Below, piece after piece: positions 46,850-58,800 of a DNA stretch of 64,000 nt. The DNA comes from Hygrophila difformis (lineage: Eukaryota; Streptophyta; Magnoliopsida; Lamiales; Acanthaceae). Made by a program: the position numbers and the translations under genes. Every line of letters starts with the position of its first letter. The first letter of the stretch is position 1. The notes under the pieces were generated by a model. That model did not search any database and had not been told where the DNA came from. It saw only the letters and a program-made list of their open reading frames with translations. Location of the stretch: assembly GCA_030278955.1 (NCBI GenBank), contig JAOANR010000003.1, positions 52,982,902 through 53,046,901 of the forward strand. The letters run 5' to 3'.

Positions 46850-46980
46850 ACTGTGAGTATGTTTGGATGTTAGTATATTTGGTAGCATATAGCGGATTTG
46901 AAGAGTATATACTCTCAGAATTCTCTATCCGAATCTACTATCTGCTAGCGGATCCGCTGACTCCCAAACATCCATATAAA
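46850..46980. mobile_element. Possible small MITE next to the AHL promoter
   Basis: The left part TATGTTTGGATGTTAG and right part CTGACTCCCAAACATCCATA are imperfect inverted repeats about 100 bp apart. The interior words TCTATCCGAATCTACTATCTGCT are shared with 43130-43165. The likely AHL TATA box sits at its right edge. Confidence 0.4.
46975..46980 (+). promoter_or_regulatory. Candidate TATA box of the AHL gene
   Basis: TATAAA, 113 bp upstream of the start codon at 47088, giving a plausible leader of about 80 nt. Confidence 0.5.
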
Positions 46981-47087
46981 TTCCACATTCTTCCACCCCA
47001 AAAGACCCCATTGACCATCAACCCATTATTATTATTAATAATAAAAAAAGTATTAGTAGGAAAGTAAAGGGAAGAGTATAACTGGAG

Positions 47088-47936
47088 ATGAGAAGAAGCA
47101 GAGCAGCCCCACCAAATATGTTCCCCAAATTCCACCTCCAAAATCCCAATTCCAAGAATCCCTCCCCCCCACCCCATACTACCACTACCACCACCCCACC
47201 CCCTCCCTCCAATGCTCTTCCCATCCCTCCTCCTCCGCCGCCTACCACCACCGACGGCGCCTCCATCGAGGTCGTCCGACGCCCCCGGGGTCGCCCGCCG
47301 GGCTCCAAGAACAAGCCCAAACCCACGGTGGTCATTTCCCGGGAGCCCTCTGAGCCCATCATGAGTCCCTACGTCCTCGAGCTTCCGGCCGGCGTCGATA
47401 TACTCGAATCAGCCGCCCGTTTCTGCCGCCGCCGCGCCATCGGCCTCTGCGTGCTCAGCGGCAACGGCGTGGTCACTAATGTCACCCTCAAGCAGCCATC
47501 CTCCATCGGCGCAACCGTCACCTTCCACGGCCGCTTCGATATCCTCTCCATCACCGGCACCATCCTCCCCGCCTCCGCCACCAGCGGCCTGGACCCACCC
47601 GCCGGGAACGGGGTCTTTACCCTGTCCCTCGCGGGCCACCAGGGGCATGTCGTCGGTGGGCTCGTCGTCGGCCCGCTGGTCTCGGCGGGGACGATTTATC
47701 TCATCGCCGCGACGTTCAACAACCCCTCGTATCACAGGCTGCAGTCGCCGGACCACGACCGGAACCCGGACTCCACGGCCGCCGGAGACGAGAGACGCGA
47801 CTCCCCGAAAAGAGTGACCGCCGTAGCAACCGCGGCGGCTGCTCCTCCCATGTATAGCTTCCAGGCACCGGATGTGGTATGGGCACCCACCGCAAGACCG
47901 CCGCAGCAACCGCAACCGCCGGCGAGACCTTACTGA
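47088..47936 (+). CDS. AHL: AT-hook motif nuclear-localised (AHL) protein
   Basis: A 282-residue DNA-binding protein expected in the nucleus, where AHL proteins bind AT-rich DNA in the minor groove, multimerise through the PPC domain and alter chromatin and growth gene expression. A Pro/Thr-rich N-terminus precedes one AT-hook, RRPRGRPPGSKNKPK (about 47275-47320). The PPC/DUF296 domain follows (about residues 92-215) with PYVLELPAGVDILESAARFCRR, the GRFDILS hexapeptide region needed for partner contact, and GHVVGGLVVGPLVSAGTIYL. The C-terminal tail is Gln/Pro-rich. A single AT-hook of the RGRPPGSKNK type and the lack of introns fit the clade-A AHL group. The ORF is intact and much richer in G+C than its surroundings. 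Confidence 0.95.
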   Translation: MRRSRAAPPNMFPKFHLQNPNSKNPSPPPHTTTTTTPPPPSNALPIPPPPPPTTTDGASIEVVRRPRGRPPGSKNKPKPTVVISREPSEPIMSPYVLELPAGVDILESAARFCRRRAIGLCVLSGNGVVTNVTLKQPSSIGATVTFHGRFDILSITGTILPASATSGLDPPAGNGVFTLSLAGHQGHVVGGLVVGPLVSAGTIYLIAATFNNPSYHRLQSPDHDRNPDSTAAGDERRDSPKRVTAVATAAAAPPMYSFQAPDVVWAPTARPPQQPQPPARPY

Positions 47937-48071
47937 CTCAAAATTTTGTCCGTAACCCGCAGGATGATGATGATGCTGATGATACCTAATTTCTGGCTTC
48001 CCGGGTTTGTCATCTTCTGCCGATTAAATTTTAAAACTCACTTTTTAGCAGTTGTAGTATTAGCTAGCTAG

Positions 48072-48102
<31 letters not shown>

Positions 48103-49939
48103 TTTTGGGGGGGGGGCTAAAATTAGCTAGTTTCTTTTGGTTCTTGGGAAATTTTATTAAATCTTTGAATTGAACATTGATTCGGTATTTCTGATTGTAG
48201 GAGTTTATAGTTTAATTGATCATTCTTCGTGTGTTTTTTTGTCGTTTTCTTGAAAAGTAAATAGGTGAAATTAATGACAATTAGAGGGAAAGTCGGTCTC
48301 ATTATATGCAAGACTTTAGAGATTGGGGTTTTTGATGAAGGATATGTATGTTATGCATATCTATATCTCATGCATATTGATATAAATGCCCAATTGGCAA
48401 TGTATAGCCCAATCTAAATAGATGATATAGCCAAGAACCATTATCCATATATAGTATATATCCCTTATCTGATTGTAGGTAGACGTAGAATGCATTGCCA
48501 TTGATAGTGACATGGGAGAGAGACAGTGACTGGACTTCCATCTGTATCTATCTTCTTAATTAGTTTGCTTTTCTCATCTCTATCTTCTCCATAGTCAGCA
48601 GTCAGCAATCAGAAGCCTGGCTCTGGCCTCCTATTTTATTAGGATCAGTAACCATGTAGCAGCTATTAGTGTTTGCACTTTGCATATATACATGAGGGGT
48701 GAGATCGAGTAGTTCTAGTAGTAGTATTTGCATAAATAGGGAATGAATCAATAAAATCCATGATGGAATGGATCATCCAATTATCCGTATCCAACCATGA
48801 TCCATCATCTCCAGCATTAATTAGATTAGATTAGATTAGATTTAGCATACTAGTAGAATTTATTATTGTGGGGGTGAACTGGGAAGTGGTGAAAAAGATG
48901 AGAAGAAGGCGCCTTAGGTGGCAGGCAGATAAAGCTGCTGCTGCTGCCTTTGGTGAAATTAGGTGACGGGGGTTTGCTTTGAAGAAAGTGCAATTGCAGA
49001 ATGTAATGGTGGATAGGATAGGGATATGAGGTAGCTAGGGGGAGGGTCAATATGTATGGTATGTAATGTAATGTCCGTTTGTTTGTTTGTGTAATGGCCG
49101 GGTGAGAAATCTAACCTGAATGTTGGAAGTATGGAGTTGCGACTAAACTAAGTCCTTATTTTCAAGGAGTATAATTTTATTTATTTATTTTTGGTGAAAT
49201 CAAAGTCAGATAAGAGTATAAATTATTTGATCGCCCGCAAAATTAATACTTACTTCATTTTTTAAAAAATTGGAACGGATCCACGGTGCACGCAGTCCAA
49301 TTCATATTTTAAATTATTAATAACACAAGTTCGGTATAAGTAAAAATTCTAAAAGTTCGATGAGACGAATCTAACAAGATCTCATTTGTCTATCTTTTAA
49401 CTTATATAACTGATAAAATTTTAAAATAAAATGCATGGGTGAATAGTATCAAATTTTCAAATGTTATGATTTATAAAAAAAAGGGTTATAAAAAATTGGA
49501 GGGGGTATATTAAAATATCATAAATAAAAGTTATATAGAATATATATTTGAAATTATATCATTTAATAGTTTTGATAAAATTTTATTTTTTTATTTTTTT
49601 CATGATAAAAATAAAGTAAAATTTAATTATAAAATAACGGCTTACTTAACTGTATTTTATTTCTTTAAATTCATGATAAAATTAAATTAAAAAATAATAA
49701 ATGGTCTTAATAGTTAAATGAATTATAAATATTTGGATCAAGGTATGTGTCCCATTTTATATACACTTAATTAAATATTTTTGCAGTAATTAACAATTAG
49801 TATAAATTGTGTATAAAAATTATATAGATGAAATATTTTATAATTTCGTGATGAGAGAATTCAACAATTTTATTTTATTATAATTTTTATACAATTAAAT
49901 TAAAATATTGGATTAAAGTTATACTTCTGTTTTTTTTTT
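47937..49939. other. 3' flank and spacer, no gene seen
   Basis: AT-rich, non-coding. Notable simple sequence: a T21-G10 run at 48086-48116, an (ATTAG)n microsatellite at about 48817-48841, and AT-rich sequence from 49300 to 49900. It ends in GTTTTTTTTTT at the edge of the Mutator-like element. Confidence 0.6.
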
Positions 49940-50050
49940 GGGGTTTTGAGAGTTAAATACCTACACAAAAAAGATATGTATGTTCAGTACCCGTATACTA
50001 TTTATGTTATGTATTAGTACCTATATGTCAAATACATGCAGTTTCAGTAC
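49940..50050 (+). repeat. Left terminal inverted repeat of the MULE
   Basis: Contains AAATACCTACACAAAAAAGATA, TTCAGTACCCGTATAC, ATTAGTACCTAT and TTTCAGTACC blocks that align, with many mismatches, to the reverse complement of the right end. Confidence 0.65.
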
Positions 50051-50550
50051 CTCAGCCATTAAATTAAAGGCAAAACATAATATAATTGGGAAATGTCTAA
50101 AATACCCCCACTTTTTGCAGGTGATGTGACAGGTGATGTGACAGGCGAAGTTGGCGGAAAACGCATAGGAGATGGCTAAAACATGTTCGAAAATCGAAAG
50201 TGGAAGGGGATTGGGCAAGCGGTGGAGACACACGGGTAGGGGGCAGGGCGATTCTTGGGGAAGCTTCGTCGGAGGTTTCCTCGTCGTCCGCGCGCGACTG
50301 TCCCTAGAAGCGAACACCGGCAGGGTTTCCTCATCGTCGGAGGGCTTCACTCCTCGTCGTTGGTTGCGGATTTTGGAAGAATCGAAGGGTTTCCGAGAAG
50401 GGCGACCGTGCGACGAGGAGGGTTTGTAGAGTTTAGGGTTCGGAGGTGTTTACGCTGGAGGGGACGACGAGAAGGTGAAGGGAAGGGTTTTGGGTAAAGG
50501 TTTGAAACTGGATTAGGGTTTTCAAACGCACAACGTCCGAAGGGAAGCGG

Positions 50551-53370
50551 AATGGCGAGCGGCATGGAAGGCGGAGGAAACGGGGCAGAGATGATGTTAT
50601 TCTGTGAATACAACTCCGAGGTTCATCTTGTACGGGTAAGGACGACGACCTTGTGGCCGATTTATTTGCGAAGTTGGCGGAGAAATGGGCGGACGTATCT
50701 CCAACGACGGTGAGCTTGCTTTTTGAGGTGCCCGACGGGGACTGCACGATGGAGATCCTGTTCCCTGAAGATATAAGAAGAATGTTCTGTTTGAATCGAG
50801 CAAAGGGTCAAGCTTTCGGAAAGATGAGGTTGATGAATAGGGAAGCTGCCAACGAGGGACAGAGGTGAGTGTTGTGTTAAACAAGCTACACAATGGTATT
50901 AGAATGCTAGTAACTGGTATTTAGTATTTTTTATCGCACGTTGGTATTGTATTGATTAGCAGAAATAGGTTGTTATTGGCTCAATTATTATTTGTGCTGC
51001 GTATGCAAATGATAGGAGTGTTGGGACGTATGCAGTACATGAAACATGATTTGAGAAATGTGGTGGATCACAATCGAGGAATTACTACAATAGTGTACAC
51101 CACTTATGCAATTTTTGTGTTGGCCATCTATATATTATGGTGTTTTGCATAGAGCAATGTAGTATTAGGTGCTGCAGGGAACGATCATGTATGTGTCCCA
51201 TAATATTGCAATATCTGGTGTTGTTCATGCATAATATTGGTATTGTCTGTACGTGACGGTGGTGTTTTTGAGGGTTATTTAGTGTACCGCAGGTCGGACA
51301 ACGAAGCGGAGGAGGAAATCGATGACGATATAGGGGAGGACAACGAAGATATGCGACTGCTATGGGCCGATGCAATAAAAGGAAAAGGACAGAGGTTTAA
51401 GGATGCGGAACAATTCCGCATGGTGCTGAAAAATCATTGTATTGCGGTCCGGCGCCAATACTACTATGTGATTAACCATACGAAGAAAATTCTTGTGAAA
51501 TGTTCAATGGAAGGTTGTGGATAGCGGGTGTATGCATCACACCGCAAGTCGGACGAGTCCTTTGCCATCCGCACATGCACTTTGTCTCATTCATGTGGCG
51601 TGAATAATCTCCAGTCAAGGAAACATCCGAAGGCGAATGCTCCATGGGTTGCCGCATTCATAAAGGAGAAGTTGAGGCGGGATCCTAACTACGAACCGAA
51701 TAGGGCGGTGGATCAAATACACGCAGCTTTCAAAGTCGAAATTAGCTACCGCACGGCCTGGAATGGAAGGGAGGTTGCAATGAAAGAATTGCATGGAGAC
51801 GATTACTACTCTTTTGACAAGATTCGTGTATTTTGCAACAGGTTGGTAGCGTCGAACCCAGGCAACATCGCTGATTTGGAAGTGCACGAAGATACCGGAA
51901 AGTTTAGGAGGGTTTTTATAGCAATCGCAGCCTGCATCGATGGGTTTAAAAATGGATGTCGGCGGCTTATTGAGATGGATGGCACACATATTAAAAACAA
52001 GTGGAAGGGTTCAGTATTGGCAGCGGTTGGCAAAGACGGGAATGGTGGCTTTTTAACACTCGCATTTGCAGGTATGCAGTAGTTTGCGTATTAGTATGTT
52101 CTCTTTTATCGAATGGTGTTCATTCCATACATATCTTGCATAATTATTATGGAGCAACTGTATCAGTAACAAGGAAGTGACATTTTTGACTGCTTGCGTG
52201 ATTGTGTACAGTTACGGATGGGGAGACGGATATCAATTGGGAGTGGTTTTGTTCAAAGCTGAGGTATGCTCTTGACCGAGAGAACGAACGCGACGATTGG
52301 AGCGAGTATACTTTTTACAGCGACCGCAACTCTGGGTTGATGAAAGGTATCCCAGGTGTTTTCAGGGGGAGTAATCATGCAGTGTGTCTACGACACCTCG
52401 TGGATAACTTCAAAACGCAGGTAACCTGTGTTCCGTTTTTCTAAACTCCACACTGGCCACATGTTTGGTATAATATTTCAGAGACATAGGTATTTGTTGA
52501 GTAACAGTACAGTATGACTTGCATAAATGACAGGTGCTGACGAAATACCCGTACAAAGATAAAACGAAATGGACAGGTGTGCTGAAGGCTGCTGCATATG
52601 CCGCAACGTATGACGAGATGGTCCAGCACCTAAACTCAATACTTCAAGCAATGCCCCTTTCATGGGCGTTCATTCAAAACTCGGAGCCATACACATGGGC
52701 GAACGCTGTGTTCCCGGGACAAAAGTGGGGCATGATGAACACCAACCTTATCGAGAGCTGGAACTCATGGGTGGTGAAACCGAGAGGAATGCATCCATGT
52801 TCAATGCTCGAAGCAATCCGTAAAATGATTATGAAGATGATGAACAACAAGAGAGAGGCCGGTGCAAAGATGGCCGGAGAGTTATGCCCGGAACCGGCGA
52901 AGGTGTTACACCGAAGTTACATGGAATCCGGTGCCCTGGAGCTGCAGCGCGCGGCCGGTTCATTGTTTGAGGTTGCCGATAGGGGCAGCATATATGCCGT
53001 GGACGTGGAGCGGCGGACTTGCACATGTGGTTATTGGCAACTATGGCGGCTGCCATGCAAGCACGGATGTGCTGCGATAGAGAAGATGCAGGGGAATATT
53101 TATAACTAATGTGATCCGTGTTACACGGTTGAATTATACAAGAAGACGTACGACGGAGTCGTCTATCCTCTCATGGGAGACAGCGGCAGCAGTGCCGTGG
53201 AGAATGAGGGAGAATTTGTCTTTCCTCCGGATGTGCGTGTGCAGCCCGGTCGACTGAAGAAAAAGCGAATACCATCCCAATGTCCGATAGGCAAGGGCAA
53301 GTGTACACGGTGCGGCATACGGGGGCACAACACACGCACGTGCAGGTTATCACACAGGTATGATCAGTGA
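50551..53370 (+). pseudogene. MURA-type MULE transposase (two in-frame stops)
   Basis: Cuts and pastes the element. Probable exons: 50551-50864, 51293-52071, 52212-52420, 52534-about 53357, with matching phases from 50653 onward. The N-terminal start (MASGMEGGGNGAEMM) needs a one-base change near 50640 to join the PB1-like region (DLVADLFAKLAEKWADV). The MuDR-type DNA-binding region is at about 51380-51620. The catalytic triad is intact: D in IEMDGTH (GAT 51978), D in YSDRNSG (about 52322) and E in NLIESWN (GAG 52753). A SWIM zinc finger (CTCGYW...LPCKHG, about 53021-53068) and a C-terminal CCHC knuckle (CTRCGIRGHNTRTC, 53302-53343) follow. TAG at 51522 (after EGCG, where Trp is usual) and TAA at 53107 break it. 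Confidence 0.88.
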
Positions 53371-53760
53371 TCCCTGTATTTCAGCTGAACATAACATTTT
53401 GGTGCAGGTTGGTGTTTTGTTAATGTCTGCAGTGGTATAGTTTTTGCCATCTTTTGATGTTTTTGGTATACCAAACTGGTACACATGGCTCAGCCAAAAG
53501 AAAGGACTGAAAGTGTGTAATTTTTTGATATGGTTTCAGTATTCGAAACTCTCCTCGATAGGGTGGTTTCAATATCTGATACCATGTAATCGATAAACGA
53601 TTGAAACTTTATGTTATGATATTATACCACAGTTCCTTTTTATGCATACGACACAAGTAGCTCAGGGTGTACTATTCTTACGGTGCATGATTAGCTTAGG
53701 GTGCATGATTCTCGAGCGTTTATAATATGATACGGAATGACTGTGCCAACAATTACACTT

Positions 53761-54237
53761 TCATTTGGACATTACATGAATAAGCCATGCAAATAGAATC
53801 ACGAAAAAACAAATTGTCCAATTCAATTCCCCACCCCCACCTTCATTGGGGGCGTGCATCGGGCGCATTTCTTCCATTTCGGAGACGGTGGTTGAAGGCA
53901 CACCTCTACCTGAATGTGATCTTCCTTCGGGCGGCAATCCAACGGACTCCGTTTGCATGTCTTCTTGTGTGGGATTTGGTGGCTGCACAATAGGTACGAA
54001 ATGGCACGAGATTGGTGTTACCCAACCAACAAATACCCGTCTGTCGTGGCGCAGACAAGAGTAGTACAACCTCCCCTCATTCCCGTTACGCGGTGAATCG
54101 GTTACTCGAATCTCAGCCCTCTGACCGCATTCGCACCGTACGCCACGCGGAAATCGTAAATCCATGGTATCTAGCATGCGTTGGTCCGCCGCTACTCTCC
54201 CCGCGGTGTTTTGCGAACTCGAGCCACTGGTCTCCAT
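53761..54237 (-). CDS. Small GRF zinc-finger protein with C-terminal membrane span
   Basis: A 158-residue intact ORF within the MULE. A Ser-rich N-terminus is followed by a GRF-type zinc finger (CECGQRAEIRVTDS ... GRLYYSC, about residues 35-62, then FVGWV), a fold that binds single-stranded DNA in several repair proteins. A Pro/Ser-rich linker leads to a hydrophobic tail (TICFFVILFAWLIHVM). Short GRF-plus-membrane-tail proteins are common in plant transposons. It lies between the transposase and Ulp1 genes, convergent with the former. Whether it aids transposition is unknown. Confidence 0.8.
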   Translation of the reverse strand: METSGSSSQNTAGRVAADQRMLDTMDLRFPRGVRCECGQRAEIRVTDSPRNGNEGRLYYSCLRHDRRVFVGWVTPISCHFVPIVQPPNPTQEDMQTESVGLPPEGRSHSGRGVPSTTVSEMEEMRPMHAPNEGGGGELNWTICFFVILFAWLIHVMSK

Positions 54238-55851
54238 TGCACAAAAGATTTAGGGTGAAGAGAGAAATATTGGGAGGTGTGGGTGGATATGGGGAGGGAA
54301 TTGGCTAAATAATACATGGGAGGGTGTGAGGGATATGACAAGATGGGTCATTTACTTGGTCAATTAAGTACAAAAAAAAGCGTGCGGCAGATTTGGCAGA
54401 TTTGACTGCAGGATGTTGCTTTTGTGTCAGAGATTCTTACTTACTTTGTCTTGGGGGGTGTGACCTTTATTTGTGTGGAAATCACTTGCCAGACATGTAT
54501 CAGATCGGAATACCAATGTGTACACCTATCTATACGATTAACGAGGAACATGAACACCATACACGTCGAAAAGAAGTACCATTCATGGAGGGTTTTTGTA
54601 TTGTTGTTTTCGTATTGGATGGTTTTCGTATTGTTGTTCATGCAAACAAACATCGATACCATACTCTGTCTTGGCGTGTACTGAACCAGTTCACAAATGT
54701 TACTTGACAAAAGTTGGGAGGTGGGGTGGGTGACAACACTTTTACTTGGGAAGTGGACAAAGTGGAGATAGCACACAAAATCCTTTTCAGAATAATTGCA
54801 GAGATTCTTATCAGTATTTCTTGTCAGTAGTATTCTGTGCATGCATTGATTGGTGTGGACCCCGCCGTTTTGTTTAAGGGGAAATGACTTACCAGACATG
54901 TATCAGATTTAGATACCAATTGTTAGCTATGCCAGCACCATACTGCTCGAAAAGCTATACTTCCTTAGTAGGCAAGCCGTTAGGGTAACGGTGTTCGTGC
55001 TATGCCATAATTCAGATTTAGACATAATTCTGTTCTATTCACTTCGTCAAAGAAGGGTTGTTCTATAAACACCACAAACGGTGTACAATTTTATTACACC
55101 ACAATCTTATGCCATAATTCAGCAAGCCTGATACTTATGTTCACCTACCACTTACACCATACTATGTCCAGGTGTGTACTGAGCATCTTCCCACCCGTAG
55201 TATTATGCTAGTATGTGTTATATGGCCAATCAATGCATTGTATGCGTTCTTTGGGCAATCAATGCATTATTCGGTTCATTCTAAGACCTCCACTACCGTA
55301 GTATGTCTACTATTTATTCTGGAAATGTTGTTCCATAAACAACATGTTCTACTCACCACTAACACCACACATTGACTTGTTTGTTCCATAAACAACATGT
55401 TCTACTCACCACTAACACCACTCAATGACTTGTTTGGACATTTGAACGCGTTGTTCAATAAGTTGTAAGACTTCGAGTGCCTTAATTTGTCTACTATTGG
55501 TCTAGAAATGTTGTCTACCATTTGGATTATTATACGCGACGAGTTATGGTGTGGTCTTTTTATCCATTGATTCATTCTACGGGACGATGTAGCAACAAAA
55601 AGGCATTATATGCCCAAAAAACTGTCATGCATACCATTCACATTAAAACATTAGATCCATCCATACACAACACGTCATCCGATCAGCAAATTACCAGCTT
55701 GTAGCTCTACTACGCACAAGCCAACTAAATACTAATGTCCAACGTCAGAAACACCAAAATAGTTTGTCACCAACACTGGTCAGAGTACATAACCATAATA
55801 GTTTGTCACAAATACGGATAGTCGCCAACATTCCTTCTCACAAACCCAACC
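54238..55851. other. MULE internal spacer with short duplications
   Basis: No gene supported. It holds a tandem 53-bp duplication (55330-55382 and 55383-55435, GTTCCATAAACAACATG...) and a dispersed pair of CCAGACATGTATCAGAT segments near 54490 and 54893. Confidence 0.6.
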
Positions 55852-58800
55852 TCAATGTATAGCCGGTCCACCATCAGTTTCAGCAGACGGATCAGCAGGA
55901 GGGGGGTCGACTGCGGCAGGTGAGGGCTCGACGGAAGCCGGATGGGGGTCCACGGCGGCAGGTGGGGGCTCCACGACAGCCGGTGGGGGGTCGACGGCAG
56001 CAGGAGGGGGGTCTACGGTGGCAGCAGGAGGGGGGTCAACGGCGGCAGCAGGGGGGTCAACGGCAGCCGGTGGGGGGTCGATGGCAGCAGGAGGGGGGTC
56101 TACGGCGGCAGCAGGAGGGTCAACGGCGGCAGCAGGGGGGTCAACGGCAGCCGGTGGGGAGTCAACGGCAGCAGGAGGGGGGTCGACGCGCGGCAGCAGG
56201 AGGGGGGTTCACGGCGGCAGCAGGAGGGTCAACGGCGGTAGCAGGGGGGTCAACGGCAGCCGGTGGGGGGTCAACGGCAGCAGAAGGGGGGTCGACGGCG
56301 GCAGCAGGAGGGGGGTCCACGGCGGCAGCAGGAGGGTCAACGGCGGCAGCAGGGGGGTCAACGGCAGCCGGTGGGGGGTCGACGGCAGTAGAAGCGGGGT
56401 TGACGGCAGCAGGGGCGGGGTCGGCGACAGCCGGAGCTGGGTCGACGGCAGCAGGAGCGGGCTTATGTCGTGCGGCACGATGAATTTCAGGCACCTGCAG
56501 TCCTATGACAACTAAGTGTCTTGTGTCAAGCATTTGTAGCGGAACTGCATCAATTACCTCGTCATCCGGATGGGTAGGTCGAACTTCTTCAGATGGCGCG
56601 TCCTCATCTACTGCTCCATTCTACAGTTAATAAATATCATGTATGAAACACTAAAACGATTGGTATGAACTGAACTACAATATAGGTATTAGACGTCAGA
56701 ACAGTGGTATTATACCTTGCCAGTCTGCGTGTGTACAGATGCTTCCTTCGCCAACTGGCCGGGGGGCAACGCTGCAGGTGTCTCCTCCCCAACATGTCCA
56801 GAATGTGGCTGCTCCTCCCCCACGGGTCCAGAATGTGGCTCCGACCCTACATCCGGGTGATGCGGCAATACAGGTGTCTCCTCGGCCGGTAACCCAGTCT
56901 GTGGCATTTCAGAAGACTCCATTTCGCTCTGTCCAGAGTGCGGCACCACAGGCTCCACCTCACCCACTACGCCAGTGTCTGGTATTTCATGCTGCACAAT
57001 ACCAGTATTCACGTAGTTTAGAATACGTATCCACTATGCAAATGATTAGTATTTGATAGTCTTAGTCATGTAGGAGATATTCTCTACTTACATCTACGGG
57101 CCTCGCATCCAACACCAACCTCAATGCCGCCTGTGCGCGATAAAGTTTAATATTGGCTGCCTTCTCCGTATCCCAGAAAACCTTGGTGTCCCGCACAAAG
57201 GCCTCGGCCCACCACATTACATGGACTCCGCAGTCCAAACTTGTACTCCCCTGCTGCCTGCACGTTTTTCGTGATACAATGCGATCGTTGAATTCAATGT
57301 TTACCCTCCTCATCATATACCACCGCATGAAATTCGCCTGAAAAAAAACCAGTACCATTCTCTAAGCATCATAATACCTAACATTAACCACAAAGTACAA
57401 CTGCACAACATAAGTAACACCACACGGCGACCTGAAATTACTATACTTACCACTCTCGCTTGTGGCATCACATATTTTGCCGACCACGACGAATTGAAGA
57501 TCAAGACTTCGTGCTGTGTCATGTCAAGCACAATGAGGAACCAGTGGAATTTGTATGTGACCGGGAGCAATACGTAGTCCAGTCCAGCCTCGGCATCCGC
57601 CTTCAGCTTTTCAAATTCCTCCTTCCTCGGTTGCCACAAATCCCGAAGACATCCCTCATACTCGTCTTCCGTCAGCAAGGATTTTTTTTGTTACAGCCGT
57701 TTCCATTTCCAAGATGCGTGTCTGTACAAATGACAGGACCTAATTATTGGCTGTTAAAAACATTATATAATCCACCAAACGGGACCACCAAACAAGTCAA
57801 AACACCATACCGTTGTATATGCACTGATATACCCAACCCTAGTGGGAATACCATCGACTCTCTTAAAACGATCACTATAAATCAGTGCAATGTAGCTTCC
57901 CACCAGATCATTGCATACAGTCTGGTCGAAAAGGAGAGATAACACGCTTGTAGGTAAAACAGCGTATATGCCCTAGGTCCATACAAAGCCCCTATTGGAA
58001 TTATCAGTCAGTATACCACAAAGAAGGAAGAAAAATGCCACAGTCTTTCATGAAATATACCACATGGTATGAACATACCTCCCATCCACGTCGTCGATGA
58101 ACTCCTCCAGCACCTCTCTCTCTGCTTCTGATAGAAGATCCTTGCCCCTGTAATCTCTTCGCCCCGCATACTTCATCCTTATTTCACGCTCCCTGTCGCG
58201 TACACCCTGCATGATACAACTGTTAAGCTTTGGTACACCACAAACAAACCTACAGAATACAACACTACCGAGGTGAGACATACCAGTTGTTTCTTTCCCA
58301 CCAATGCTTTAGGCCTCATCTTTATGGTTTTTGAGCTTTTTTCAACAGGCTCAACTTCCGGATCCCCCAAGTCTGACTGTCGGTCTGTACGCTGTCGCAC
58401 CACACGTGTGTCCTCCGACTTGCTGTCGGAATCCGGTTTGCGTTTTTTCCCTTGCACAGCTGTACACATCGTATTAATTGTAAGCGGATCATAGTGTGAC
58501 GGTATAGTGTTCGAGAGGTATAACATTCCCTCGACCGCAATTGCCACCTCCTCATGAGATGGCCCAACAGTTGTTTCAACATCCGTACCTTTGCCTCGCT
58601 TGCCACCTTTTGTTGATTCCTCTCCTGGCCCAACATCCGCGGCCTCCCCTGATTCTATTCCTGACTCAGACCAATAAACATTCGGATCCCAATTGTCGGC
58701 GGCCCTCGCTGGGTACGGGACTCTATACTCTTCGTCGGAGGATGAGGCGGTTCTATCCTCAATCTGAACCCTCTCCTCGTCCTCCGACTCGGTGTCCTCG

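Noticed and set aside
47409..47915. 168-codon ORF opposite the AHL gene
   Set aside because: Antisense shadow of a GC-rich coding region; the plus strand encodes a clear AT-hook/PPC protein.
54393..54899. ORFs of 86-152 codons in the MULE spacer
   Set aside because: Low-complexity frames on both strands without domains, overlapping a dispersed duplication.
55920..56515. Gly/Arg/Ala-rich ORFs on the plus strand
   Set aside because: They are by-products of the GC-rich minisatellite; the minus strand frame connects by splice sites to the protease gene.
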